A stretch of 64,000 nt of DNA from Oceanospirillum linum (GTDB taxonomy: Bacteria; Pseudomonadota; Gammaproteobacteria; Pseudomonadales; Halomonadaceae): contig NZ_FXTS01000004.1 in assembly GCF_900182785.1 (NCBI RefSeq), positions 248,001-312,000 of the forward strand. Direction: 5' to 3'. The stretch's first letter is position 1; each line of letters starts with the position of its first letter. The notes beneath the pieces are model-generated. The model had not been told where the DNA came from. It saw only the letters and a list, made by a program, of their open reading frames with translations, and made no database searches. The position numbers and the translations under genes are program-made. Of this stretch, positions 23,385 through 32,881 are shown piece after piece.

Positions 23385-25331
23385 ATGTTCACTCAGCTTC
23401 GGTTAGCTCAGCAGCTTGCTATCGGTTTTGGCGTGCTGATTTTGTTCAGCGTCGTCTTAACCCTGTTTTCCTATAAGGGCCTGAGTGATAGCTCACGTGG
23501 GGTCCAGCAATATCGGGGGTTTGTAGCAGATACCAATATCGCAAGCCATCTGCAGAGCAGCATGTTAATGCAAGGTGCTGATGTACAAAGTTACCTGGTA
23601 CATCAGGGACAAAGTACCCTGGAGCACTACCAAAAGCAGGAAAGAGAAGTTGCCGAGCTGATCCTGACGGCTAAATCTCAGTTTAAAGATCCTAAGAGAC
23701 TCGCGCTAATTAAGGATACCGAAGCCCAAATCGAGCAATTCCAACAGGCTTTTGATCAGGTTAAAGTTCAGATTGGTCTTATTGATCGCATCACAGAGCA
23801 GCAGCTATACCCCGCGGGTTTTGAGATCCGTAAAACGATGACGACCTTGATTGAAAATGCTTACCTGAACGGTGTTGGTGATACTATCTTTTATGCTGCC
23901 AGCGTACAGGAACACCTGCTTCTCGGTCGCCTTTACGCCAACCGCTACCTGATCTCACGTAACAAAGAACATTACGACCGAGCGGTGAAAGAGCTTGATG
24001 ACATCATGCCTAACACACTGCAGCTATTAAAAAATGCACTCGATGGAGAAGAAAGCGAGCTATTAGCTCATTTTGAGAAAAATCATCAGGCTTTCTTATC
24101 ATCACTTGATGACGTTTATCGGTCAGCCAGCCAGGTGACTCAAATTACCCAGGAAACCATTATCCCGCTATCAGTAGACATCACAGTAAAAACCAACCAA
24201 ATTAAGCAGGATATTTTAAAAGATCAAGAACAGGTCGGCCCAAAACTACAGCAGGATATTGAAAACCTGACAGACCTGATTCTGTTTGTCTCAGCAATTG
24301 TTGTGGTCGCAGGCATTGTATTTACAATCGTCATGTTGAGAGTGATCAAGCAGCCTATTGGCGGAGAACCAAGAGATATCGCGGCGATCACCCGTCAGAT
24401 TGCCTCCGGCGACCTGAAGGTTAAGCATCAGGAAAACAGTACCGGCATTCTTCAGTCTGTTAGCCATATGGCAGAGCAGCTCAGAACCATCATTGCATCA
24501 ATCACCCATACCGGTAGTCAGTTGCAGGATACAGCACAATCAGCATCTGCAGTTGCCCAACAAACACATGCCGTTGTTAATGAACAGCAAAGCCGTATTG
24601 AACAGATCGCAGCGGCCGCTACAGAAATGGCGGCCAGTATTCATGATGTCGTTAACCACTCAGAGTCTTCAGCTCAGGCCGCATCAACAGGTATGGACTA
24701 TGCTGCCCAAGGTAAAGAAACGGTACAGAGAACCCTGGAAGCTATTAATGATCTTGCTGACAACGTTGAGAAATCTGTCGAAATCATACAGTCCCTTGAA
24801 GCCAGCAGTACTAATATTGGTTCCGTGACAGAGGTTATTCAGACAATCTCTGAGCAAACCAACCTACTGGCTTTGAATGCTGCAATCGAAGCAGCCAGAG
24901 CAGGGGAATCGGGTAGAGGATTTGCTGTTGTTGCCGATGAAGTCAGGAATCTGGCACAGCGGAGTCAGGACTCAGCCCAAACCATCCAGGATATGATTAA
25001 CCAACTGCAGTCTGATATCAATCATGCCGTTGAGGCTATGCTCACCAGCCGCGATAAGGCGTTAAACACAGTAGAGCAGTCTGAGAAAACAGGAGCCGCC
25101 CTTGATACGATTGTTGAAAGCATCCGGCAAATCAATGAGATGAATACTCAGGTTGTGACTGCCGTTAGCCAACAGTCTTCTGTTGCAGAGGAGATCAGCC
25201 TCAATATTACAGCAGTTACTCAATTGTCCGATCAAACTGTTGAGGGAGCACTACAAACAGCTGACGCCAGCAGCGAACTCTCGAAGATATCTAAAGAACT
25301 GGCTAAAACAGTTGATCACTTCAAACTCTAA
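23385..25331 (+). CDS. Methyl-accepting chemotaxis protein
   Basis: About 648 residues from the ATG at 23385 (AAAGGA precedes it; an earlier in-frame ATG at 23367 lacks a site). Domains in order: TM1 (LAIGFGVLILFSVVLTLF), a long helical periplasmic region of about 260 residues, TM2 (ILFVSAIVVVAGIVFTIVM), HAMP (QPIGGEPRDIAAITRQIASG) and the signalling domain with the hairpin tip QTNLLALNAAIEAARAGESG. The periplasmic size is compatible with a helical-bundle sensor. The ligand is unknown. It is a single gene followed by a terminator. Confidence 0.93.
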   Translation: MFTQLRLAQQLAIGFGVLILFSVVLTLFSYKGLSDSSRGVQQYRGFVADTNIASHLQSSMLMQGADVQSYLVHQGQSTLEHYQKQEREVAELILTAKSQFKDPKRLALIKDTEAQIEQFQQAFDQVKVQIGLIDRITEQQLYPAGFEIRKTMTTLIENAYLNGVGDTIFYAASVQEHLLLGRLYANRYLISRNKEHYDRAVKELDDIMPNTLQLLKNALDGEESELLAHFEKNHQAFLSSLDDVYRSASQVTQITQETIIPLSVDITVKTNQIKQDILKDQEQVGPKLQQDIENLTDLILFVSAIVVVAGIVFTIVMLRVIKQPIGGEPRDIAAITRQIASGDLKVKHQENSTGILQSVSHMAEQLRTIIASITHTGSQLQDTAQSASAVAQQTHAVVNEQQSRIEQIAAAATEMAASIHDVVNHSESSAQAASTGMDYAAQGKETVQRTLEAINDLADNVEKSVEIIQSLEASSTNIGSVTEVIQTISEQTNLLALNAAIEAARAGESGRGFAVVADEVRNLAQRSQDSAQTIQDMINQLQSDINHAVEAMLTSRDKALNTVEQSEKTGAALDTIVESIRQINEMNTQVVTAVSQQSSVAEEISLNITAVTQLSDQTVEGALQTADASSELSKISKELAKTVDHFKL

Positions 25332-25387
25332 ATGGACAGACGGGAATACATTGATCGCAGAACACCTGCGATCAATACCCAAAATGT

Positions 25388-25423
25388 AAAAAGGCAGCCG
25401 AAGCTGCCTTAATCAAGGTTTTT
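25388..25423. terminator. Terminator after the chemotaxis receptor (copy 1 of a repeated hairpin)
   Basis: AAGGCAGC-CGAA-GCTGCCTT is a perfect hairpin flanked by A and T runs, so it can act on both strands. The 23 bp at 25388-25410 are identical to 27033-27055. Confidence 0.85.
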
Positions 25424-25435
25424 TAGATTAAAAAC

Positions 25436-26251
25436 CTAATGTTTGCGAGCAAACTCAATTATAGAGTTCTCATCCTTGGCATTAACCGCCTGGACTCCTA
25501 GCATACTCAATTTGCCTTTAAACTTCTTAAGGTACTGTTCTAAGCCTTTATCATCCACAGACTCAAGGTCCAGCATAAACAGAAGATCTTCAGCACTCAC
25601 ATCGGCCTCAATAATATGCTCAACCTGACTGAGCCATAAATCAGCATGCTTTACAGCATTACCAATAGTACTTTGATCGAAAGCCAGTGGCTTGATCGCT
25701 CTTTTCTCAGAAATACCATCCGCACGTACAAACGGCAAAGTAATCTCCATTAAGTCAGTCTTTAAGGTTACTTTCTTGTAGACTCTATCCAAATTGATAC
25801 GTTTGAGTGTCTGACGCAAACTCTTTTCAAGGTACTTTTCACGATAATCTCGCGTATTAAAGCTTCGGCCAATAAAATGATCGAAGAGCCGCTCAGTTTC
25901 TTGCGCAATATTCTCTGTCAAAAGAACGCGGGTATCTGAAAAAAGAACCACCCCTCCTTTTGGTCTACTTAATTCGGCAAAAATAGCTTTACCTAATTCA
26001 GAGTTATTTTTTTCAACGAGTTTTTTGGCTCGCTCAAACTCAGCTTCAAGAGTCTTGATGACGGTTTTATAAACCCTCTTATCCATATTATGGAAAAACT
26101 GTGTTACTCGACCAAAGCGGGATGGAGCCAACAGAAACTCCAATTGTGACTTAGCCGGGCAAAAAACCAAGACGCCAATGTTGGCAAACTCTTCTGTTTC
26201 AAGAAAAGGAGCAAAACGTACAATTTTGTATTGGCATGCAAATTTGTTCAT
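25436..26251 (-). CDS. DUF3037 protein, partner of a HipA-like kinase
   Basis: A 271-residue protein beginning MNKFACQYKIVRFAPFLETEEFANIGVLVFCP, the N-terminal pattern of DUF3037. The central part is helical and charged. The start overlaps the stop of the HipA-like gene (ATGA), so translation is coupled. DUF3037 genes are often found beside small HipA-like kinases. The pair resembles a toxin-antitoxin or defence unit, but I know no established biochemical role. Confidence 0.8.
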   Translation of the reverse strand: MNKFACQYKIVRFAPFLETEEFANIGVLVFCPAKSQLEFLLAPSRFGRVTQFFHNMDKRVYKTVIKTLEAEFERAKKLVEKNNSELGKAIFAELSRPKGGVVLFSDTRVLLTENIAQETERLFDHFIGRSFNTRDYREKYLEKSLRQTLKRINLDRVYKKVTLKTDLMEITLPFVRADGISEKRAIKPLAFDQSTIGNAVKHADLWLSQVEHIIEADVSAEDLLFMLDLESVDDKGLEQYLKKFKGKLSMLGVQAVNAKDENSIIEFARKH

Positions 26252-26973
26252 GTGATTTCACCCCAGAATTCGTCCGTTTCTGCGAGGTCTAAAGTTTTCC
26301 TAATATGTTCAAGTGTAGTAGAGGCCAAATCAGATGATTCGAACCACTCCAATGGTATTAGTGACGCAATAGTATCTATTTCCTGTCTGAGTAAATCCAT
26401 TTTACTCAGATAGTGAGCCTTACATGCTAAATCTATCGGATTCTTGGTTATAGCATGCCTAAAGACGTGGGACTCCATTTCTTCTATAGAGAAATCATCC
26501 GAAAAGGCTAAATTAAAATCAATCACCTGAAGCTGCTGTGACGTAGACTCAAGCAACAAATTAACATTCCCAGCAATTTCTCCAATATTTCTATCCGAGT
26601 TATTGATCCAATAATCAAAAACGAAAATATCTCTTTGCAACAACTCTGGAATCAGATTTAAGTCCGACAGTGTCAACGTTTCGCACGGTTGAACAGACCT
26701 AGAACCAAATAAATACTCAAACTCTAAGTCGCTTTGCCAAGCTGGATCCGTAATTTCTTTTAGCGCTGGATCCAGATATAAGATTTGGGGCTCAGGTGTT
26801 GGCAGTCCGAAAGATCTTGCCAATTTAGCGGAACACCACTCTGTTACAAGTCCTTTTGCAGTAGAGTTAGACCCCTTTGCAAAATAGTAGCTTCCATCCT
26901 CGGCAAGACAAAGAAAAGGCTCTAAAAATCCTTGTTCAAATGAGCATCGTCGAACTATTTCAACAATATGCAT
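26248..26973 (-). CDS. Small HipA-like kinase
   Basis: A 241-residue protein with the compact HipA-type kinase fold. An N-terminal nucleotide-loop region (YYFAKGSNSTAKGLVTEWC) is followed by the catalytic-loop signature FDYWINNSDRNIG (about 129-141) and a metal-binding DFN in VIDFNLAF (about 156-163). It lacks the N-terminal domain of full-length HipA (about 440 residues), and no HipB-type HTH is adjacent. It is the first gene of a two-gene operon with DUF3037. Substrate unknown. Confidence 0.75.
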   Translation of the reverse strand: MHIVEIVRRCSFEQGFLEPFLCLAEDGSYYFAKGSNSTAKGLVTEWCSAKLARSFGLPTPEPQILYLDPALKEITDPAWQSDLEFEYLFGSRSVQPCETLTLSDLNLIPELLQRDIFVFDYWINNSDRNIGEIAGNVNLLLESTSQQLQVIDFNLAFSDDFSIEEMESHVFRHAITKNPIDLACKAHYLSKMDLLRQEIDTIASLIPLEWFESSDLASTTLEHIRKTLDLAETDEFWGEIT

Positions 26974-27032
26974 CCTGCGGTACTTCTCCTATCCCATTAG
27001 AAGACCTAAATTTAATCACTCGATGTTAAATC

Positions 27033-27060
27033 AAAAAGGCAGCCGAAGCTGCCTTTTTTG
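27033..27060 (-). terminator. purL terminator (copy 2 of the repeated hairpin)
   Basis: The same AAGGCAGC-CGAA-GCTGCCTT hairpin, 18 bp past the purL stop and with A/T runs on both sides, so it is bidirectional. Confidence 0.88.
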
Positions 27061-27077
27061 TGCCGAACAGTCAGGTA

Positions 27078-30000
27078 TTAACCCACCCACACCCGTGCGT
27101 TGCGGAACATACGCATCCAGGCTCCGTCCTCACTCCAGTCATCCGGTGCCCAGGAGTTGGTTACCGTGCGGTAAACTCGCTCCGGGTGCGGCATCATGAT
27201 GGTGACACGACCGTCGATAGAGGTCACACCGGTAACACCTGCCGGAGAACCGTTCGGGTTCGCCGGATAGGTTTCGGTCACCTTGCCATAGTTATCCACA
27301 TAGCGTAGCGCCAGATTGCCACTTTCCAACAAGGCATCCAGGTGAGCTTCACTGGTGAACTCAGCGTGGCCTTCACCGTGAGCGACAGCAATTGGCATAC
27401 GGGAACCCGCCATGCCCTGCAGGAAAACAGATGGACTATCCTGTACTTCAACCATACAAACACGGGCCTCAAACTGCTCCGACTGATTGCGCACAAAGTG
27501 CGGCCAGTGCTCAGCACCGGGAATCAGCTCGTGCAGGTTAGACAGCATCTGACAACCATTACACACGCCCAGCGCGAAGGTATCTTCACGGTGGAAGAAG
27601 TTCTTGAACTGCTCACGGGCGGTAGCGTTGAACAGAATGCTCTTCGCCCAACCTTCACCGGCACCCAGAACATCACCGTAGGAGAAGCCACCACAGGCGA
27701 CTAACCCACGGAACTGATCCAGTGTCACACGGCCTTCCAGAATGTCGCTCATGTGTACATCAACAGCTGCGAAACCGGCCCGGTCGAAGGCCGCTGCCAT
27801 TTCAATCTGACCGTTAACGCCCTGCTCACGCACGATAGCCACTTTCGGACGGTTGCCGGAAGCGATCAGAGGCGCTGCAACGTCTTCATTCACATCGTAA
27901 GTCAGTTCAGCATGCAGACCCGGATTGGTGGAATCCAGCAGGCCGTCGAACTCTTCCAGTGCGCAATCCGCGTTATCACGCAGCGCCTGAACGCGGTAAC
28001 TGGTTTCGCTCCACTTACGCTGGTAGTTCACACGGGCATTTTCCAGGACCGCTTCACCGTCATAGGTGAAACGAACCCAGTCTTCATCGTTCAGCTCACC
28101 GATAACCGCTACGCAGTCACCAAGACCTGCCGCCTGGAACTGAGCCAGCACTTCTTCGGAATCATCACGCTTGATCTGAACCACAGCACCCAGTTCTTCG
28201 TTGAACAGTGCCGCTAGTACATCCTGGTCGTCATTACTATCAGAAATCAGATCCAGTTTGATGCTCAGGCCTGTGTGGCCAGCAAAGGACATCTCAGTCA
28301 GAGTTGTGAACAGGCCACCGTCAGAACGGTCATGGTAAGCCAGCAGCTTGCCATCCTGATTCAGCCCCTGAATCACAGCGAACATCGCTTTCAGGTCTTC
28401 TGCGTCATCCAGATCAGGGGCTTCGTTACCCACCTGATTGAAGACCTGTGCCAGCGCAGAACCACCCAGACGATTCTGACCACGACCCAGATCGATCAGC
28501 AGCAGATCGGTATCACCTTTGTCGGTACGCAGTTCAGGGGTCAGGGTCTTACGGGCATCACCCACAGGTGCAAAGCCGGTAATCACCAGAGACAGCGGAG
28601 ATGTTACGGCTTTCTCTTCACCGTTATCGTCCCAAACGGTACGCATGGACATAGAGTCCTTACCTACTGGGATCGCGATATCCAGCTCAGGAGCCAGTTC
28701 CATACCCACCGCTTTTACGGTGTCGAACAGCGCCTGATTCTCGCCGTTGTGGCTGGCGGCAGACATCCAGTTAGCCGACAGCTTGATGTCGCCCATCTTG
28801 TTGATCTGAGCTGCAGCTAGGTTAGTAATGGTTTCACCTACAGCCATACGACCAGAAGCCGCAGGGTTGATCAGCGCCAGCGGAGTACGCTCACCCATCG
28901 CCATCGCTTCACCGGTGGTCGCATCCTGCGTTGTGGTGGTTACCGCAACATCAGCAACCGGCACCTGCCAGGGGCCTACCATCTGATCACGGGCAACCAT
29001 ACCGGTAATAGAGCGATCACCAATGGTGATCAGGAAGTTCTTACTGGCAACGGTTGGCAGCTGCAGAACCCGCTTAGCCGCTTCTTTCAGCTCAACGCCT
29101 TCAAGTTTCAGCTCAGGCAGCTCAGGATTAACGCGGTTAAATTCGCGGTGCATCTTAGGTGGCTTGCCAAACAGCACACTCATCGGCAGGTCAACCGGCT
29201 CATTGCTGAACACAGTATCCTGAACCGTAAGGTGCATCTCTTCAGTGGCTTCACCGACAACTGCGAATGGGCAGCGTTCACGGGCACAGATCGCCTCAAA
29301 CGCTTCCAGATTCTCGGGGGAAACAGCCATCACATAGCGTTCCTGAGATTCGTTACACCAGATCTCCAGCGGGCTCATACCCGGCTCGTCGTTCAGTACT
29401 TTGCGCAGATCGAACTGACCACCACGCTCGCCATCTTTAACCAGCTCCGGCAGCGCATTAGATAAACCACCTGCGCCAACATCATGGATAAAGCTGATGG
29501 GGTTTCTATCGCCCAACTGCCAGCACTGATCGATCACTTCCTGGCAGCGACGCTCCATCTCTGGGTTTTCACGCTGTACAGAAGCAAAATCCAGATCTTC
29601 AGAGCTTGCACCTGTGGCCATAGAAGACGCCGCGCCACCGCCCAGACCGATCAACATAGCCGGGCCGCCCAGAACGATCAGCTTAGCACCGACAATAATG
29701 TCGCCTTTCTCAACATGATCCGCACGGATATTGCCCATACCGCCCGCCAGCATAATCGGTTTGTGGTAACCCCACATCTCTGTACCGTTTACACCAACAG
29801 CTTCCTGCTCAAAAGTACGGAAGTAACCATTCAGGTTTGGACGACCAAATTCATTGTTAAATGCCGCACCACCTAATGGGCCTTCGATCATGATATCCAG
29901 CGCAGAAACGATACGCGCAGGCTTACCATAATGACCTTCCCAGGGCTGATTGAATTCGGGGATGCTCAGGTTGGAAACCGTAAAGCCCGTCAAACCCGCT

Positions 30001-30983
30001 TTTGGCTTAGAGCCACGGCCTGTTGCACCTTCATCACGAATCTCACCACCGGAGCCGGTAGCAGCACCGGGGAAAGGTGCAATCGCAGTAGGGTGGTTGT
30101 GAGTTTCTACCTTCATCAACAGGTGAACCGGCTCTTTGTTTTTGCCGTATTCTTTCGTGTCAGGGTTCGGGAAAAAACGGTTCGCTTCATGGCCAACAAT
30201 AACAGACGCATTGTCTTTATAAGCGGAGAGTACGCCTTCGGGACTTTGCTCAAAGGTATTCTTGATCATGCCGAACAGGGACTTCTCCTGTGCCTCACCA
30301 TCAATAGTCCAATCCGCATTGAAGATTTTATGACGGCAGTGCTCAGAGTTAGCCTGAGCAAACATCATCAGTTCGATATCATTTGGATTGCGACCAAGAT
30401 CGATGAAACTTTGTACCAAATAATCGATCTCATCATCCGCCAGAGCAAGACCCAGAGACTGATTAGCCTCTTCCAGAGCAGGACGGCCACGACCCAGAAT
30501 ATCCACAGAGGTCAGCGGACGGGGTTCTTCATGGCTGAATAAGCTTGTAGCCTGACCCAGATCGGTCAGCACCGCCTGAGTCATACGATCATGCAGCAGG
30601 TCTTTAACGGTCGCCAGGTCCGTTTCTGATAAGTTTTCTGCCTGGATATAGTAGGCAATACCACGTTCAATACGGCTGATCGATGCCAGACCGCAGTTAT
30701 GGGCAATATCAGTCGCCTTGGAAGACCATGGCGAAATGGTTCCCGGACGGGGCACAACCAGAAACAGCGTGCCGGAAGGCTCCAGCTCTTCTGCTTGCGG
30801 GCCGTAACGCAGAATACGGTCAAGAACCGTTTGCTGCTCGGCAGTCAGATCTGCGGTCAGCTCTGCAAAATGCATGAACTCGGCGTGTACATTCAGAACT
30901 GCGGGTACTGACTCCTGAAGAGCAGACAGTAACTTGCGGGTTCGGAAGGCAGATAGGGCGGGCGCTCCACGCAATTTAAGCAT
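27078..30983 (-). CDS. purL: Phosphoribosylformylglycinamidine synthase (FGAM synthase)
   Basis: A 1301-residue large-type PurL, normal for gammaproteobacteria. Order: PurS-like N-terminus, linker (DDEIDYLVQSF), two synthetase halves (KVETHNHPTAIAPFPGAATGSG; IPVGKDSMSMRT), then the glutaminase domain with nucleophile Cys in ALGVCNGCQM and catalytic His in MPHPERVYR. It catalyses ATP- and glutamine-dependent conversion of FGAR to FGAM in purine synthesis. It is a single gene divergent from mltF. Confidence 0.98.
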   Translation of the reverse strand: MLKLRGAPALSAFRTRKLLSALQESVPAVLNVHAEFMHFAELTADLTAEQQTVLDRILRYGPQAEELEPSGTLFLVVPRPGTISPWSSKATDIAHNCGLASISRIERGIAYYIQAENLSETDLATVKDLLHDRMTQAVLTDLGQATSLFSHEEPRPLTSVDILGRGRPALEEANQSLGLALADDEIDYLVQSFIDLGRNPNDIELMMFAQANSEHCRHKIFNADWTIDGEAQEKSLFGMIKNTFEQSPEGVLSAYKDNASVIVGHEANRFFPNPDTKEYGKNKEPVHLLMKVETHNHPTAIAPFPGAATGSGGEIRDEGATGRGSKPKAGLTGFTVSNLSIPEFNQPWEGHYGKPARIVSALDIMIEGPLGGAAFNNEFGRPNLNGYFRTFEQEAVGVNGTEMWGYHKPIMLAGGMGNIRADHVEKGDIIVGAKLIVLGGPAMLIGLGGGAASSMATGASSEDLDFASVQRENPEMERRCQEVIDQCWQLGDRNPISFIHDVGAGGLSNALPELVKDGERGGQFDLRKVLNDEPGMSPLEIWCNESQERYVMAVSPENLEAFEAICARERCPFAVVGEATEEMHLTVQDTVFSNEPVDLPMSVLFGKPPKMHREFNRVNPELPELKLEGVELKEAAKRVLQLPTVASKNFLITIGDRSITGMVARDQMVGPWQVPVADVAVTTTTQDATTGEAMAMGERTPLALINPAASGRMAVGETITNLAAAQINKMGDIKLSANWMSAASHNGENQALFDTVKAVGMELAPELDIAIPVGKDSMSMRTVWDDNGEEKAVTSPLSLVITGFAPVGDARKTLTPELRTDKGDTDLLLIDLGRGQNRLGGSALAQVFNQVGNEAPDLDDAEDLKAMFAVIQGLNQDGKLLAYHDRSDGGLFTTLTEMSFAGHTGLSIKLDLISDSNDDQDVLAALFNEELGAVVQIKRDDSEEVLAQFQAAGLGDCVAVIGELNDEDWVRFTYDGEAVLENARVNYQRKWSETSYRVQALRDNADCALEEFDGLLDSTNPGLHAELTYDVNEDVAAPLIASGNRPKVAIVREQGVNGQIEMAAAFDRAGFAAVDVHMSDILEGRVTLDQFRGLVACGGFSYGDVLGAGEGWAKSILFNATAREQFKNFFHREDTFALGVCNGCQMLSNLHELIPGAEHWPHFVRNQSEQFEARVCMVEVQDSPSVFLQGMAGSRMPIAVAHGEGHAEFTSEAHLDALLESGNLALRYVDNYGKVTETYPANPNGSPAGVTGVTSIDGRVTIMMPHPERVYRTVTNSWAPDDWSEDGAWMRMFRNARVWVG

Positions 30984-31285
30984 GACGAAAAGAAGCCTCT
31001 TTAAAAAAATCGGAAACCGGAACTTGTTCTACTATTTAAACAGGCAACAAAAGATATAATTAAGCGGCACCGTTAAAAAAATAGCAGAAAGAATGAGGGT
31101 GCCAATAATACTGCAAACCCTGTGTTTAAAGCTAATCTGAAGATGACTTTCTTGGTATATCATTTAGCAGAGTGTCATTTTAAGCAAAAAAAATGCGACA
31201 ATAGGCTTCTGTCTATTTTTCCAGTAGCGAAACAGCCCGTTATAGCAACGGTTATTGAGTTCGCTCTTTATTACAGCAACATCTG
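30984..31285. promoter_or_regulatory. Divergent intergenic region purL / mltF
   Basis: 302 bp with no supported gene. It must hold both promoters. It is A+T-rich in the middle; no PurR-type operator was certain by eye. Confidence 0.5.
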
Positions 31286-32746
31286 GTGAGCACTGTGTTT
31301 AAGCAGCCTTTTTTACAATTTACAAAGTTCACGATGGCCGCAGCAACGCTGCTGGCAGCCGTGTCTTTGTCTGGCTGTAACCAACCCACCGTCCTGGAAG
31401 AAGTTAAACAAAATGGCACGCTGAAAATCCTGACACGAAATACCCCAACAACTTACTATGAGGGTTCTGACGGCCCCACAGGTTTCGAGTATGAGCTGGC
31501 AAGCCTGTTTGCTGACCACCTCGGAGTAAAGCTCGAAATTGATAGCAACCACGACATTAAGGGTATTTATCAGTCCCTGGAAGAGGGTGACGCCCACTTG
31601 GCTGCCGCAGGGCTTGAGGTCAACCTGGATCGCATTGGTGACTTCTACTACAGCCAGGGTTACATGGATGTACAGCCCGTTGTCATCTACAACCGAAAAC
31701 AGTCCAGACCCAAAACAGTAGAAGACCTTGTCGGAAAGCAAACAGCGGTCATCGCCGGCACTAATAATGCATTCCTGCTTCGGAATCTGCAGCAGAAACA
31801 GCCAAAGCTTAGCTGGAAAGAAACCAGCGACCTGGAAGCCACGGATCTTATCCGCATGGTACACGAGCAGGAACTGGACTTTGCAGTCATCAACTCGAAC
31901 GAGCTGGGAATCAACAAGGCTTATTACTCCAGGGTGAAGGAAGCCTTTGTGCTTAATGAGACCCATAAGCTTGCCTGGGCCATGCCAAAGCGCAGAGATA
32001 ATACCCTATACAATGCCGCACGGGATTTCTTCTCCCAAATAGAGAGTGACGGCACTCTCTCTCAAATTCGCGACCGCTATTATGGCCATAAAGAAGAGCT
32101 GAACTATGTTGGTGTCCAGCTGTTCCTGCGTCATATCAGAGGGCGCCTGCCCAAGTATGAGAAGCACTTCAAAAAAGCAGCTGAAAAGTACAATCTCGAC
32201 TGGCGCTTGCTGGCAGCCACGGGCTACCAGGAATCCCATTGGCTCCCCCGTGCTAAGTCACCAACAGGTGTTCGGGGTCTGATGATGCTAACCCTGAATA
32301 CCGCCAGCGATATGGGCGTCACAAACAGGCTGGATGCAAAACAGAGTATTTATGGCGGAGCCCGCTACCTTTCCAAGCTAATTCGTCGTATGCCGGAACA
32401 AATTCTGGAACCTGACCGCACCTGGATGGCGCTGGCATCTTACAATGTCGGTTACGATCACCTGGAAGATGCCCGGAAAATTACCGAACATATGAAAAAA
32501 GACCCGAACAAATGGATTGATGTAAGGGAGCATCTGCCACTTCTGCAAAAACGAAACTGGTATCGTTTTACCAAGCATGGCTTTGCCCGTGGTGAAGAGC
32601 CTGTTCATTACGTTCAGAACATCCGGCAGTACTATGACATTCTCACCTGGTACGACAGCCGTCTGCAGCAGGTGGCGCAAAACCAGGCCACAGAAGAAAG
32701 TGTACAGAAAGCCGTTAACTTCAGTATCGTACCTCCGGTACTCTAG
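31286..32746 (+). CDS. mltF: Membrane-bound lytic murein transglycosylase F
   Basis: A 486-residue lipoprotein with lipobox AVSLSGC near residues 25-31. An SBP_bac_3-like domain (TLKILTRNTPTTYYEG to about 265) is followed by an SLT domain with the catalytic Glu in AATGYQESHWLPRA and the motif GVRGLMMLT. The start is GTG at 31286. It cleaves peptidoglycan to 1,6-anhydromuropeptides at the outer membrane. Its place beside purL is conserved in many gammaproteobacteria. Confidence 0.95.
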   Translation: MSTVFKQPFLQFTKFTMAAATLLAAVSLSGCNQPTVLEEVKQNGTLKILTRNTPTTYYEGSDGPTGFEYELASLFADHLGVKLEIDSNHDIKGIYQSLEEGDAHLAAAGLEVNLDRIGDFYYSQGYMDVQPVVIYNRKQSRPKTVEDLVGKQTAVIAGTNNAFLLRNLQQKQPKLSWKETSDLEATDLIRMVHEQELDFAVINSNELGINKAYYSRVKEAFVLNETHKLAWAMPKRRDNTLYNAARDFFSQIESDGTLSQIRDRYYGHKEELNYVGVQLFLRHIRGRLPKYEKHFKKAAEKYNLDWRLLAATGYQESHWLPRAKSPTGVRGLMMLTLNTASDMGVTNRLDAKQSIYGGARYLSKLIRRMPEQILEPDRTWMALASYNVGYDHLEDARKITEHMKKDPNKWIDVREHLPLLQKRNWYRFTKHGFARGEEPVHYVQNIRQYYDILTWYDSRLQQVAQNQATEESVQKAVNFSIVPPVL

Positions 32747-32793
32747 CCTCAGTCAAACAGCACATCCTAATATCTGCGACACTTCGCCACTGA

Positions 32794-32819
32794 GACATAG
32801 TGCCGCGCGACACTATGTC
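32794..32819. promoter_or_regulatory. Inverted repeat upstream of the MbnP operon
   Basis: GACATAGTG-N8-CACTATGTC is a perfect 9-bp inverted repeat between mltF and mbnP, 63 bp before the mbnP ATG. There is no T-run, so an operator is as likely as a terminator. Confidence 0.4.
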
Positions 32820-32881
32820 AAATTCAGTCACATCAGTACCTTTATTATGATGGCCTCCCTTACATGGAGGAAAAGAGCATA

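Noticed and set aside
28275..30542. Several 100-200 codon plus-strand ORFs inside purL
   Set aside because: Antisense shadows of purL with no ribosome sites or recognisable domains.
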